A DNA stretch of 64,000 nucleotides from Granulosicoccus antarcticus IMCC3135 (GTDB lineage: Bacteria; Pseudomonadota; Gammaproteobacteria; Granulosicoccales; Granulosicoccaceae). The stretch lies in the NCBI RefSeq assembly GCF_002215215.1, contig NZ_CP018632.1, forward strand, positions 2,414,501-2,478,500, in the 5' to 3' direction. Numbering within the stretch: position 1 is the first letter of the stretch; the number at the start of each line of letters is the position of its first letter. The translations under genes were made by a program, and so were the position numbers. Shown in pieces: positions 1 to 9,161 of the stretch. The notes below the pieces were generated by a model that was given only the letters and a program-made list of their open reading frames with translations, was not told the origin of the DNA and made no database searches.

Positions 1-123
1 GACCAGCAACGCCTGATGGATGAAGCCATCGAGCTTGCCCTGCGTGAATCGCCCACCATTATCGACGGTGACATCAATGTTGCCACCAAGGCTTTGCATA
101 GCCACAAGCCTCCAACCACCTAA
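1..123 (+). CDS. pth: Peptidyl-tRNA hydrolase, C-terminal end (partial)
   Basis: The open frame running in from the left edge ends with TAA at 121-123 and gives the last 40 residues of a protein. The tail (DGDINVATKALHSHKP) resembles the C-terminus of bacterial Pth, where a G-x-x-N-x-A-x-x-x-L-H pattern closes the protein. Pth recycles peptidyl-tRNA by cutting the ester bond between peptide and tRNA in the cytoplasm. The call is supported by ychF starting only 15 bp downstream, because pth-ychF is a very common gammaproteobacterial pair. The catalytic residues lie outside the window, so the call rests on the tail and the context. Confidence 0.75.
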   Translation, partial: DQQRLMDEAIELALRESPTIIDGDINVATKALHSHKPPTT

Positions 124-138
124 CAGGTACGTACTGAC

Positions 139-1230
139 ATGGGTTTCAAATGCGCGATCGTAGGCTTGCCTAACGTTGGCAAATCAACGTTGTTCAATGC
201 CCTGACCAAGGCCGAAATAGCTGCCGAAAATTATCCGTTCTGCACCATCGAGCCCAATGTCGGAATCGTTCCAGTGCCAGATCTACGCCTGGACGCACTC
301 GCACTAATCGTCAATCCGCAGCGCACATTGCCGACTGCCATGGAATTTGTGGATATTGCGGGTCTGGTTGCCGGCGCCTCGAAAGGGGAAGGGCTGGGCA
401 ACAAGTTTCTGGCCAATATCCGTGAGACGGATGCTATCGCCCATGTGGTCCGATGCTTCCAGGATGACGATGTTATCCATGTCGCCGGCAAGGTTGACCC
501 GCTGGACGATGTTGAGATCATCAACACTGAGCTGTTGCTTGCCGATATGGAAACGATCGACAAGGCGTTGCTCAGAATTCGAAAAACGGCAAAATCTGCC
601 AACAAGGATGCCATGGCTGAGCAGGCATTGCTGCAGAGGCTGGCGGACGCTCTGGCGGAAGGGGTGGCTGTGCGAACTCTGGACATGAATGATTCAGAGC
701 GTAAATTGCTGCGCAACTTTCACTTGCTGACAGTGAAGCCCACCATGTATATCGCCAACGTTGATGAGGGTGGTTTCGAGAACAACCCCATGCTGGATGC
801 TTTGCGCGAATATGCTGCTGGTGAAGGTGCTGAAGTGGTGCCGGTCTGTGCGGCGATTGAAGCTGAAATCGTGCAGTTGGATGATGCTGACAAGAAAGAT
901 TTTCTTGATGAAATGAATCTGGATGAGCCTGGCCTGAACCGCGTTATCCGCGCAGGCTACGATCTGCTTGGTCTGCAAACCTTTTTCACTGCAGGTGAGA
1001 AAGAAGTGCGTGCCTGGACGGTACATGCAGGCGCCACAGCTCCACAGGGAGCAGGGCGTATTCATACCGATTTCGAAAAAGGATTTATTCGTGCAGAAGT
1101 TGTCGGCTATGACGATTTCGTTGAATTCAAAGGTGAAAGCGGTGCCAAGGACGCAGGTAAATGGCGTCTGGAAGGCAAGGAATACATCATGCGCGAAGGT
1201 GATGTCGTGCATTTTCGATTCAACGTCTAA
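139..1230 (+). CDS. ychF: Ribosome-binding ATPase YchF (Obg family)
   Basis: YchF is a P-loop NTPase of the Obg/TRAFAC group that prefers ATP, binds the ribosome and is linked to oxidative-stress control. The 363 residues match the usual family length. The P-loop GLPNVGKST is at about residues 9-17, the switch region follows ([12 protein letters not shown], then [20 protein letters not shown]), a helical insert occupies the middle, and a TGS domain forms the C-terminus ([16 protein letters not shown]). The ATG at 139 lies 15 bp after pth, so the two are probably co-transcribed. A strong hairpin follows the stop. Confidence 0.97.
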   Translation: MGFKCAIVGLPNVGKSTLFNALTKAEIAAENYPFCTIEPNVGIVPVPDLRLDALALIVNPQRTLPTAMEFVDIAGLVAGASKGEGLGNKFLANIRETDAIAHVVRCFQDDDVIHVAGKVDPLDDVEIINTELLLADMETIDKALLRIRKTAKSANKDAMAEQALLQRLADALAEGVAVRTLDMNDSERKLLRNFHLLTVKPTMYIANVDEGGFENNPMLDALREYAAGEGAEVVPVCAAIEAEIVQLDDADKKDFLDEMNLDEPGLNRVIRAGYDLLGLQTFFTAGEKEVRAWTVHAGATAPQGAGRIHTDFEKGFIRAEVVGYDDFVEFKGESGAKDAGKWRLEGKEYIMREGDVVHFRFNV

Positions 1231-1251
1231 TCTACTGAATCAGATAAATGT

Positions 1252-1289
1252 CTGAATCTCACTGCGGCATAGACTGCAGTGAGATTCAG
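1252..1289 (+). terminator. Hairpin after ychF
   Basis: A 14-bp perfect inverted repeat (arms 1252-1265 and 1276-1289, 10-nt loop) begins 22 bp after the ychF stop. The following sequence (CTAGCTTTGTC) has only a weak T-run, so this is a likely but not textbook intrinsic terminator. Confidence 0.55.
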
Positions 1290-1362
1290 CTAGCTTTGTC
1301 AGTGAAGCTATGTGAATTGGATCACAATATGTTCAGATAGTTTTGTATCGACAAGAGCATTG

Positions 1363-2301
1363 ATGCGACACCTACAACAACTCAAATATATTGATGCTGT
1401 CGCACGTATCGGTTCGATACGCGGCGCCGCAGACACACTGGCCATCACCTCAACGGCTTTGAACCGCCGCATCCTTGCTGTAGAAGAAGACCTGGGAACG
1501 CCGATATTCGAACGGCTGCCCAACGGAGTTCGACTCAGCGTTGCAGGTGAGGTGTTCATTCAGTATGTACGGCAGCAACTGTCGGATATGCAACGAGTGC
1601 AGTCCCAGATTGCTGACCTGTCTGGGGAGCGACGCGGACAGATTTCCGTAGTCTGCGGCCAGGCGATGATGCTGCAGTTTCTTCCGGCACTGGTATCGAA
1701 ATACCGAGCCGCTCATCCGGGAGTCTCGTTCAATATCTTCGTCGGTGGACGTCAACTGGCCGTCAGCTCTCTGATCGATTTTTCGGCAGATCTTGCGCTT
1801 ATTTTCGAACCAGAGCCAAATACTGGCGTACAGGTTTTGCTGGATGTGCCGCAGCAATTGCATGCGCTGATGGCAACCGACCACCCATTGGCAAAGCAGG
1901 GCGTCGTGAGGCTCAGCGACTGTGCACAGTTTCCGTTGGCCTTGCCAAGTCAGAGGGCAGGGATACGACACATACTCACGCTGGCTGCCGCCAGGCGAAC
2001 TCTACCCCTGCACGTTGCCATCGAATCAGACAATGCCGGGTTCCTGCTGAGCTGCATACGCAGTGAGCCCATGATTGCATTCCAGATTCCGATGGCATTC
2101 TCAGCCAAAGGTCCGGGGGAGGGAATTTGCGCGGTACCGATCCACCTCAACGACATCGCACTGGGCAGTCTGCAGTTGGCACAGCAACGCGGACGTACAC
2201 TCCCCGTGGCCGCAGCACGATTTGCCTCATCCATCAGCGATGGATTGACCACACTGATTGACCAATGGAATGAGGGCAAATCGAAAGAAAGGTCCGAATG
2301 A
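1363..2301 (+). CDS. LysR-family transcriptional regulator
   Basis: This is a 312-residue DNA-binding regulator. The first 60 residues form the LysR winged helix-turn-helix (LQQLKYIDAVARIGSIRGAADTL, then LNRRILAVEEDLGTPIFER, then LSVAGEVF). The remainder looks like a periplasmic-binding-protein-type effector domain. I chose the ATG at 1363 because LysR proteins begin their first helix within a few residues of the start; an upstream in-frame codon at 1312 would add 17 residues with no family counterpart. No divergently transcribed target gene lies beside it, so the regulated pathway cannot be inferred. The gene stands alone between ychF and the tRNA. Confidence 0.9.
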   Translation: MRHLQQLKYIDAVARIGSIRGAADTLAITSTALNRRILAVEEDLGTPIFERLPNGVRLSVAGEVFIQYVRQQLSDMQRVQSQIADLSGERRGQISVVCGQAMMLQFLPALVSKYRAAHPGVSFNIFVGGRQLAVSSLIDFSADLALIFEPEPNTGVQVLLDVPQQLHALMATDHPLAKQGVVRLSDCAQFPLALPSQRAGIRHILTLAAARRTLPLHVAIESDNAGFLLSCIRSEPMIAFQIPMAFSAKGPGEGICAVPIHLNDIALGSLQLAQQRGRTLPVAAARFASSISDGLTTLIDQWNEGKSKERSE

Positions 2302-2342
2302 ATAAAAGATTTAAAAAAGAAGCAATTTTCTTTCAATTGTTC

Positions 2343-2371
2343 TTGACAGTTACCGTCAAAACGATCATAAT
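2343..2371 (+). promoter_or_regulatory. Sigma-70 promoter of tRNA-Met
   Basis: TTGACA at 2343-2348 is a perfect -35 box and CATAAT at 2366-2371 is a -10 box with one mismatch. The spacer is exactly 17 bp. The tRNA begins 19 bp after the -10 box, giving a short 5' leader. Confidence 0.8.
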
Positions 2372-2389
2372 TTTTGGCTGAAGTTCGGC

Positions 2390-2466
2390 GGCTACATAGC
2401 TCAGTTGGTTAGAGCACAACACTCATAATGTTGGGGTCCCTAGTTCGAATCTAGGTGTAGCCACCA
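2390..2466 (+). tRNA. tRNA-Met (CAT), elongator type
   Basis: This is a 77-nt cloverleaf with acceptor stem GGCTACA/TGTAGCC, D-arm GCTC...GAGC, anticodon loop CTCATAA (anticodon CAT at 2424-2426), T-loop TTCGAAT and an encoded CCA. The fully paired first acceptor position, as in elongator tRNA-Met, and close overall similarity to E. coli elongator tRNA-Met separate it from the initiator. A CAT tRNA could also be tRNA-Ile2, which has a modified C34, but the acceptor and T-stem favour elongator Met. Confidence 0.95.
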
Positions 2467-2639
2467 TTTTTAATAACTTCAGTAAATCACAGCGAAAACA
2501 CGCGCCTGACGAAGCGGCCTGTAGAAAAATGCGACTTATACGCAACCGCTGATAGATTAATCCAAATTATGCAAAGCTGCCGCGGAGTCATTTTTCTTCC
2601 GCGACGCCTTACTTGAGATTTCTTAGGCAGTCCTCCAGA

Positions 2640-3911
2640 TCACCATCGCGAAGTCGGAATGAAAATAAGTTCATTCATCCATAGCGACCAGGGTTGCGTC
2701 AGGGTGCTTGTAGCGCCATCGGCAGTAATGGTGATCTGTACAGTATCTATGTCACCTGTATCGGCATCGAGTAGCAATGTGTTGTTTGCACCAGCGCTGA
2801 GTTCGAGTTTTCCTGTCTCAAAAAGCACGGTGTTATTGGCCAAGCCTACATCCCTGGCAAGTGTCAGATTTTCGCTGACCAGAGCCGTGATGTCCTGATT
2901 CCCAGTCCAATCGGCTCGTACCCTGAACCCACCGCTCAGGCTAGCGGAATCAGAGCTGGTGGAAAGTTCCGTGGTTGAATCTTCTATAGCAAAGGAATTG
3001 TCACTGCGCTCCAGACTGAAATTCGTATCATCAGTCCACCATTCACGTCTACTTTCACCGGAGCCAGTGCCATGCGCAGTGCGGTATGTCATACCAGAAT
3101 AACGAATAATCTGAGTTTGATCATCGCTGAAAAATCCCGAAGAAGTGACAATGATAGCTTCAAAGACTGAGCGCTCTATTTGACCATCCAGAATAGTGAT
3201 TCCGTCCTGGCAATTATCAAATTCAAAGTTCCATTCCAATATATTATCAATCGGATACCCTTGAGACCAAGGCGTAAAGGTTGCGGTACCCCCATTACTG
3301 CAAACAATGTCCGCAGTTGTAGATATCAATGCGCCTGACTCATCAGTCAATGGCAAATCGTCGTAGGTTGGATCTGAATAGTCTGGAGCCGTGAGTATCT
3401 GGTCCCCGTAATACTTGCCTGAGTAGATGGCAAATACGTTCGCAATCAGCTCAACATAATTATCACTCGTAATAACAGCCGCCTCTTCCTCAGGCTCAGG
3501 AGTAGGCTCAGGAGTAGGCTCAGGAGTAGGCTCAGGAGTAGGCTCAGGAGTAGGCTCAGGAGTAGGCTCAGGAGTAGGCTCAGGAGTAGGCTCAGGAGTA
3601 GGCTCAGGAGTAGGCTCGGGAGTAGGCTCGGGAGTAGGCTCGGGAGTAGGCTCAGGAGTAGGCTCAGGAGTAGGCTCTGGAGTAGGCTCAGGAGTAGGCT
3701 CAGGAGTAGGCTCAGGAGTAGGCTCAGGAGTAGGCTCAGGAGTAGGCTCTGGTCCAGGCACAAGAGTTGGATCGTCTAGAGGGGCAGCAGGCTCTAGTGT
3801 TGGATTTTGAGCCGATGGATCGGACGTTACGACCGGTTCTGCCTCGCCATTGCTTCCGCCGCAGCTTGAGATCGCTAGTAATAAGATTGGAGTAAAAACT
3901 GCGATTTTCAT
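2640..3911 (-). CDS. Lipoprotein with a (PTPE)n stalk, function unknown
   Basis: The 423-residue protein has a lipoprotein signal peptide ([19 protein letters not shown], lipobox Cys at residue 17). A low-complexity linker and about 22 PTPE repeats follow (roughly residues 55-145), then a C-terminal domain of about 270 residues that I do not recognise. The Pro/Glu repeat probably forms an extended, negatively charged stalk that holds the globular domain away from the membrane. I chose the ATG at 3911 because it places the signal peptide at the N-terminus; the frame is open for 92 codons upstream. The gene diverges from the membrane gene at 4209. The repeat tract is described separately. Confidence 0.75.
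   Translation of the reverse strand: MKIAVFTPILLLAISSCGGSNGEAEPVVTSDPSAQNPTLEPAAPLDDPTLVPGPEPTPEPTPEPTPEPTPEPTPEPTPEPTPEPTPEPTPEPTPEPTPEPTPEPTPEPTPEPTPEPTPEPTPEPTPEPTPEPTPEPTPEPEEEAAVITSDNYVELIANVFAIYSGKYYGDQILTAPDYSDPTYDDLPLTDESGALISTTADIVCSNGGTATFTPWSQGYPIDNILEWNFEFDNCQDGITILDGQIERSVFEAIIVTSSGFFSDDQTQIIRYSGMTYRTAHGTGSGESRREWWTDDTNFSLERSDNSFAIEDSTTELSTSSDSASLSGGFRVRADWTGNQDITALVSENLTLARDVGLANNTVLFETGKLELSAGANNTLLLDADTGDIDTVQITITADGATSTLTQPWSLWMNELIFIPTSRW
3493..3744 (-). repeat. 21 tandem 12-bp repeats encoding PTPE
   Basis: There are 21 consecutive 12-bp units (plus-strand GGCTCAGGAGTA) with no gaps, followed by a degenerate 22nd unit. Only four units vary, three with GGCTCGGGAGTA and one with GGCTCTGGAGTA, and all variants are silent. 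Because the unit is a multiple of three, copy-number changes would lengthen or shorten the stalk without shifting the frame. Confidence 0.97.
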
Positions 3912-4208
3912 ATATCTCACGCCCTTGATATTGCCTGCGAAGCGAAAAAGGTAACGCATCGCCAGTAACGAACCATTGTCGGGCAATACCGTACCCCAAT
4001 TATTAGTTGAGGCCCAGTAACACGGTGTGTACATCAAGCTCTGTTCAATTTGAATCAATTTTGAAACAAACGCAGTCAGGTCACAGTTTTCACCGCCTCT
4101 GCTGAATCTCGATTGAACCCTGCCCGATACAGCAGGCTGTGTCGTTGGATTTCTGAAATCGCCATCGACGTGCACCTTCATCTCCAATATCGGGCTTGGA
4201 AAAGTTAT

Positions 4209-4796
4209 ATGAATTCATCGGCAAATGCAGCTGCACAAAACGCAGTCGAAAATCTTGAAGAGATCAGGCTCGATGCGAACGAAATACAAAAACCGGAAGT
4301 GATTGTCTCGATCAAGCCTGATGTGATCGCGCTGGAAGGCAAGGGATCTCCGGACTTGCCATTGGCCAAGGGGGAGTTTGTCCTTCTGGATGTCTCTCAG
4401 GGCTGGCGAGATCTGGGGCTGTTAGCCAAGCTTGCCCGACACAAAGGACGCCTGATTGTGACCAATCGTCGTGCCCTGGTCTTCACTAAAAAGACCAGAG
4501 ATTACGAGATTCAGCAGATGCGATTGACTCATGCGGGTTATTTGAAGATGGGGCACAGATTGATGATGCTCAAATTGCTCGGTGCCATCACGGTGATTGT
4601 CGCCGGTATCGCTCTAATGCCTACACAAGCGGTGGCAGGTCTGGTCGTGGTGGCATTTGGCGTTATCGGTTTGTTTACAGCAAGACGGCAGGGCATCAGC
4701 ATTTTTGGCAGCGGTGGCAATCTTGTCTTTGATACCAAGAGTGTCTCCCATATGGAACTGTCCAAGGTACTGACTGTGCTGAACGGGGCCGCATGA
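4209..4796 (+). CDS. Two-TM membrane protein, function unknown
   Basis: This 195-residue protein has a soluble N-terminal half with a strand-rich stretch ([17 protein letters not shown]). That resembles the bacterial PH-like domains seen in membrane proteins that sense or tether, but the match is only by eye. Two hydrophobic segments follow ([16 protein letters not shown] and [16 protein letters not shown]), then a short C-terminal strand region. The ATG at 4209 has a GGA eight bases upstream; a TTG at 4113 is an alternative longer start. The stop overlaps the next start as ATGA, so the two genes form a translationally coupled pair. Confidence 0.65.
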   Translation: MNSSANAAAQNAVENLEEIRLDANEIQKPEVIVSIKPDVIALEGKGSPDLPLAKGEFVLLDVSQGWRDLGLLAKLARHKGRLIVTNRRALVFTKKTRDYEIQQMRLTHAGYLKMGHRLMMLKLLGAITVIVAGIALMPTQAVAGLVVVAFGVIGLFTARRQGISIFGSGGNLVFDTKSVSHMELSKVLTVLNGAA

Positions 4797-5293
4797 TCTC
4801 AAGTTCGGGGCTCGCTGTCGCCATCAGGAAGGCGATCAGCGTGCAGGCGGTTGGGCTGGCGGCAGTTTTGCTGTTGGGAATCGCCCTGTATCTTCTGGAT
4901 ATGGAGGTGACTGTTCCGGCCCGTCTGGCAGCAGTGCTCATATCACTGATGTTACTGACTGCCTCTCATCTGTGGCTGCCGGATCTGAAACTTCAGTCCG
5001 GTCATACACTGTGGGTTTTCATTCTGATTGCCTTGGTCTGTGCCATGGCGGGATCGTTACTGGTTATTGCATTATTGATTTTTGGCGTGGGCCCGCGAGA
5101 AAAATTGTTTGTCTCCTTGCTGGCATTGCAGTCGGTGCACCTGGTCCTATACGCTGTGAATTGGTTCTTCTTCGATGAACGCGAGATTATTTCGCACAAA
5201 AGTCCAACGGCCATGGAACTTGCGTCTATGGACCTGGGAACCGGGTCTTTGTCGCCAGCACGACAGGGTGAGTCTACGGGTTCGCCCTCGTAG
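4793..5293 (+). CDS. Four-TM membrane protein, function unknown
   Basis: The 166 residues contain four clear hydrophobic helices at about 17-35, 43-62, 74-96 and 104-123, and a hydrophilic tail rich in Ser and Gly. The start codon overlaps the stop of the gene before it by four bases (ATGA), so the two proteins are probably made together and may form a membrane complex. I recognise no family. The 3' end faces the endonuclease V gene on the other strand, 12 bp away. Confidence 0.65.
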   Translation: MISSSGLAVAIRKAISVQAVGLAAVLLLGIALYLLDMEVTVPARLAAVLISLMLLTASHLWLPDLKLQSGHTLWVFILIALVCAMAGSLLVIALLIFGVGPREKLFVSLLALQSVHLVLYAVNWFFFDEREIISHKSPTAMELASMDLGTGSLSPARQGESTGSPS

Positions 5294-5305
5294 AGCGAGA
5301 GTGAA

Positions 5306-5830
5306 TCATGCCGTAGCAACTGGCGATCCCAGAACCGCTCTTGCCTGGCTGTCTACTTCCTTAAGCAGGGTTGGAAATCGATACTGGCCGTGCATTGAGC
5401 TCACTCGCTGTGCGGCCAATTGCACATCGTGGGTGCTGCTGATCCACAGTGATTTATTACTATTGCCTCGAGTCACGGGTAATGCCCCTGATTCTGTAAA
5501 CGGATTTTTGGCAACACCAATTATCGGAATGGCTTCATCCAGGGCTGCAAAAACGTAGCGACCCAGCCCTGGCTTGTCGGATCCCAGATCTACAAACCCA
5601 TCAATGATGATGGTATCAACCGAATGCCGCTGACATGCCCGCTTCAATACAGGCATCAGACAAGGCAATTCTCGTCGATAGAAAAAACCTGGCTCATATG
5701 GTTCAAGCTCAGTGTGGGTGTTCGTCAGGCATTGCTCAAATGAGGAAGACTGCCAATTGTCGAATAAAACGGCAGCGATACCCGCTCGGTCATTTGTATC
5801 ATCGTACTGAACATCGATGGCTAGCAGCAT
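5306..5830 (-). CDS. Endonuclease V, short form
   Basis: Endonuclease V nicks DNA (and in some organisms RNA) one nucleotide 3' of deoxyinosine, a product of adenine deamination. The 174 residues carry the family marks: AIDVQY with Asp6 near the N-terminus, EPGFFYRRELPCL with Glu54, IIIDG with Asp77, and IIGVAKNPF with Lys108. Together these form the RNase H-like metal site. The protein is about 50 residues shorter than E. coli Nfi. The loss is at the N-terminus and the linkers rather than the catalytic strands. It sits alone, convergent with the preceding membrane pair. Confidence 0.85.
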   Translation of the reverse strand: MLLAIDVQYDDTNDRAGIAAVLFDNWQSSSFEQCLTNTHTELEPYEPGFFYRRELPCLMPVLKRACQRHSVDTIIIDGFVDLGSDKPGLGRYVFAALDEAIPIIGVAKNPFTESGALPVTRGNSNKSLWISSTHDVQLAAQRVSSMHGQYRFPTLLKEVDSQARAVLGSPVATA

Positions 5831-5959
5831 CGTCTGATACTCCGCGTGTAACTGTATTTATCCATTTAATGGGTTCACTCAGAGTCGAAGGATACTTGCA
5901 AGCATCATCCATGGATACCATAAGCTAACCCTATAGGGAGGTGCCAAGGTCGTTTATTT

Positions 5960-7561
5960 TCAAAAGCAGAGTTCGCTGACACGATAAGGCGGTGCTTTCT
6001 CTGCAACGCCCGGCCACGGTGGATAGAAAGATCGCTCTACGCCTGTAGAGTGAGTGTCAGATGGCGAAGGGTTTTGTCTGCCCGACGAATCATTTGTATC
6101 GCGTATATCCTGCCCTTCCTGATTTACGACTCGAAAGCGAAATCGTGTAGGAGATAGTTCTCGTACCTTCTCGAAGGAATCATGGCTATTGCGTAACAAA
6201 CTCTCAATATCGTTGATGTTCTGCCGGGTTGCCTGTTGACGATGGAAAGACTCTTTATAGCCGTCCGGATGATCGTTGATACGTTCAATTCGGTAGCCAC
6301 CTTTATGTACGATTGTATGATGAAATGCGCACAGACAAGCGCCGTTCTCTACACTGGTAGTGCCGCCATCGGCCCAGTGATGAATGTGGTGAATCTGCAA
6401 ATGCCGTGTTTGTGTACACCCTGGATATTGGCAATGTTGATCTCGGTTCTTGATGGCGCGAGCCATCGCCGCTGGCCAGAGACGAGACTTGCGACCGATA
6501 TCGATGGGTTCGCCGTTTTTGAGCGTGACTGTGGAAACGCTGCAATCGCAAGCGAGTCGGCGGGCTGTGTCGGTGGCGATAGGGCCTGCATTTTGAACGG
6601 TTGGACGCTTGCCTGGAGTTGAGGCGTTGCTCGTGTTCAATTCTGATTCGTCCACCGAGACGATGACCTGATAGCGATCAGCGGTAGCCATTTCCCGGCC
6701 AGCATTCTGCAGGCTGTTCTCTGCCATGAGTACAGCTGCATCCGCCCGACGTTGTGACATGGAAGCATCGGTTTCTTCCAGCTGCGCCAGCGATTGCTCG
6801 ATGCCATTTAGAAAAGCTTGGGCAACTTCAGGTGGCAGTGCAAGCTTTATGAGCGTGTTGCCATTACTCACGGTGTTCCAGCTGAATGATCGAGTCTCTA
6901 TCTGTTGCAGACTCCGTGCGTTCTCTCCATCGCTGCTGTATTGATCCGCATCTTGTTGCCAACGGTATTCATTGCAGAGGCGCTCAACATCTGACACTGC
7001 GGCATCCAATGCTGTATGACATAGAAGGGCTTCATTGTCTTCATTCGCAACTCGCGAAAGTAGACGCACGATTGACCAGGTGAGCCTGCCGCCACTGAAA
7101 AGCGCTCTGGTGATGGGCAGGGCTTGGAGTTTGCGACCTACACGCAAGTATTCCCAGGCCAGAGCTGGACTGATACCCATTTCAAGGTTCATCCAGGCAA
7201 CACAATGGCGAGAGCCAGATGACTTCCACCCACCCAGATTGTCAAAGCGCACAAGTAGTTCCAGTTGATCGGCCATGCCTGAGGACAGATCTTGTCCCAA
7301 TTGTTTCAATCGAAGGGCAATGGCTGGCACTTCGTCAGGCATGGCTTTGCCGGCATGCTCGGTTTGCGGAGCAATGGTAGAGCCGTCCGTCAGCGACATG
7401 AAGAGGCGCAGGTTACGACCAAAGGATTCCCGAGCTTCGGCGTCGAATGAATCTGTGCCGAATGGAATGTGCGAATTATCTGTTTCTACTTCGATTTCAT
7501 CTTGAACATGACTTGTAGTGTCTGCGTGTTCATGATGGCTCTGATTAATTGAATCGTCCAT
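5960..7561 (-). CDS. DUF222 / HNH endonuclease family protein (copy A)
   Basis: This 533-residue protein has the architecture common in mobile '13E12-repeat' genes: a helical DUF222 domain (about residues 75-300) followed by an HNH nuclease motif (376-420). The HNH motif has zinc-binding CQYPGC, the HLQIHHIHHWADGG active-site helix and LCAFHHTIVHKGG. The C-terminal 110 residues are polar and unrecognised. HNH proteins cut DNA, but the biological target of DUF222-HNH proteins is not established. A truncated, frameshifted second copy lies at 9709-10276, and the following gene is duplicated with it. Confidence 0.85.
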   Translation of the reverse strand: MDDSINQSHHEHADTTSHVQDEIEVETDNSHIPFGTDSFDAEARESFGRNLRLFMSLTDGSTIAPQTEHAGKAMPDEVPAIALRLKQLGQDLSSGMADQLELLVRFDNLGGWKSSGSRHCVAWMNLEMGISPALAWEYLRVGRKLQALPITRALFSGGRLTWSIVRLLSRVANEDNEALLCHTALDAAVSDVERLCNEYRWQQDADQYSSDGENARSLQQIETRSFSWNTVSNGNTLIKLALPPEVAQAFLNGIEQSLAQLEETDASMSQRRADAAVLMAENSLQNAGREMATADRYQVIVSVDESELNTSNASTPGKRPTVQNAGPIATDTARRLACDCSVSTVTLKNGEPIDIGRKSRLWPAAMARAIKNRDQHCQYPGCTQTRHLQIHHIHHWADGGTTSVENGACLCAFHHTIVHKGGYRIERINDHPDGYKESFHRQQATRQNINDIESLLRNSHDSFEKVRELSPTRFRFRVVNQEGQDIRDTNDSSGRQNPSPSDTHSTGVERSFYPPWPGVAEKAPPYRVSELCF

Positions 7562-7664
7562 GGATTCATGTCCTCTTGAGAGGATTTCAATATAACATTT
7601 CGAGTAGTATAGGTCAAAAATAGATACTGTTAATATATATAGTCTAAGTGGACTTGTTCAGATA

Positions 7665-8696
7665 TTAATCCCGTGAGCTTGCGGAGCGAGGTTCAATGGT
7701 TTTGCGAAAGCTGTCCGCAGTGTTCAATAGCATCTCACCGCTTCGGCTGCCCAGTATCCGTAAACTGCGATCAAAGACAGATAAGGAGAGTATATAGATC
7801 ACTAACCATGTCATCAGTACGCAGATCATTGTGGCGGCAACCGGTCCGTAGTGTTCGAATACCAGACCGAGCAATGGGGTTGCCGGTAGCACGAAGAAGC
7901 CATGCAGCAAGTAGATGGCAAGGCTGCGTTTTCCAGCTTTGACAAACACGGTGCGCAGCAGGTCCGCTGATGTGAGCAGAGTCCATGTCATGATCGCAGC
8001 AATGCCAATCAATAGTGCACGGACGAATACCCCATGGCTGAATGAGACATCCAGAACAGCGAATCCGTTGCTGCCATACAGCCAGCTGGCACCTATGTTT
8101 GAATGCCATAATGCGGCAGCGAGCATCAGGCTCGCCGATAATAATATGATGGTGGTCGATCTTGAAATCATGGCAGCTTTATCGAAGGCTGTCTGACCAA
8201 TGAGGTAGCCCCCCATGAACCAGGGCAGAAAGTACAGGGCGCGATCGAGCGTCGGCACAGACTCAACAATGGGTAGGGCTCCACTGCCCAATCCAATTGC
8301 CACGCTGATCAAAAGAGCCAGGCGTGGTGATGCAGGTGCGAGTGTCAGGGTAATGAGCCAGAAAACCATGGCTAGCAGGAACCAGAGCAACCAGAACGGA
8401 TCCAGCCATGCGAATTGTTTATTGCTGTCCATGAAGGGCAGGTACAAAGAATACAGGCACTGAAATATCACCAACAAACTGACCAGCACCGCGATTCGTC
8501 GCTTCACATTGTCAGGCTTGCTCGTCATGCCGGCAAGAAAGATGAACGCAGGCATGTGGAAGGCGTAGATTGCTGTCAGCAAGTAGCGAATCAGGCCATC
8601 ATCCCAATAGTTGGTAGCTTCCAGCAGGTGGCCTGAAACCACCAACGTGATAAGCATGCCTTTTGCGCTGTCGAGACGGCTGTCACGTGTGTCCAT
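7665..8696 (-). CDS. Acyltransferase-3 family membrane protein (copy A)
   Basis: The 343 residues fold as about ten hydrophobic helices. The protein opens with RDSRLDSAKGMLITLVVSGHLLE, the usual first helix of acyltransferase 3 / OatA-like enzymes, whose His in the 'GH' pair is catalytic. AFHMPAFIFLAGM in helix 2 and LWFLLAMVFW further on also fit. These enzymes move acetyl or other acyl groups from the cytoplasm to cell-envelope sugars. The acceptor cannot be told from sequence. It is close in sequence to the gene at 10352-11383. Confidence 0.85.
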   Translation of the reverse strand: MDTRDSRLDSAKGMLITLVVSGHLLEATNYWDDGLIRYLLTAIYAFHMPAFIFLAGMTSKPDNVKRRIAVLVSLLVIFQCLYSLYLPFMDSNKQFAWLDPFWLLWFLLAMVFWLITLTLAPASPRLALLISVAIGLGSGALPIVESVPTLDRALYFLPWFMGGYLIGQTAFDKAAMISRSTTIILLSASLMLAAALWHSNIGASWLYGSNGFAVLDVSFSHGVFVRALLIGIAAIMTWTLLTSADLLRTVFVKAGKRSLAIYLLHGFFVLPATPLLGLVFEHYGPVAATMICVLMTWLVIYILSLSVFDRSLRILGSRSGEMLLNTADSFRKTIEPRSASSRD

Positions 8697-8940
8697 GAAC
8701 CGAACCCTGTTTCATCGATACAAAATCAGGGTGAAAGCTATCAGCTGCGCTCGTTATCAAAAACAGGTTTGAAAAATTGTATGGAGCCTGAACTGCCTGG
8801 GAGCCTATTCCAGCGTTGGTAGGTTGCCGAATTGTCAGCCAGCTATGGCCTGCGTACTGAATATCTGGTAGGCCTCGGCTTATGGATAGTCATAATGAAA
8901 TGGCCGATCTGCGTGATGCCGCTATATTTTTTCCACAGAA

Positions 8941-9117
8941 GCTGCTATCTCGAAAACCCTATGCACAGATGTTGCAATGGCAGTTTCTTCGCGCGCGCTC
9001 ACTCTGATGGGGTCTTACGGGTATACGAGTGAAATGGGCAAATTGATGCGCGATGTCAAGATCATGCAGATTTACGAGGGAACCAATCAGATCGAGCGTA
9101 TCGTGATTTTCCGCTGA
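8941..9117 (+). pseudogene. Acyl-CoA dehydrogenase, 3' remnant
   Basis: In one frame from 8941 to the TGA at 9115-9117 the translation is the C-terminus of an acyl-CoA dehydrogenase: DVAMAVSSRALTLMGSYGYT, then GKLMRDVKIMQIYEGTNQIE and RIVIFR. The LMRD-x-KI-x-QIYEGT-x-QI block is the family's hallmark. Stop codons fill the same frame upstream of 8890. A different frame just upstream (from 8882) may hold a little more of the gene. It is a remnant without its N-terminal two thirds and cannot make an enzyme. Confidence 0.8.
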
Positions 9118-9161
9118 AGGTGATGGAAGTCTTTTTTTAATCAGCCTCAAGATCATTATCT

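Noticed and set aside
3493-3744. CRISPR-like array
   Set aside because: The 12-bp units are directly abutting with no unique spacers, are in frame and encode PTPE. Not a CRISPR.
3446-3763. A 105-codon Leu/Ser-rich frame overlapping the PTPE repeat
   Set aside because: It is the other reading of the 12-bp repeat, so its length follows from the repeat having no stops. There is no ribosome site and the sequence has no complexity.
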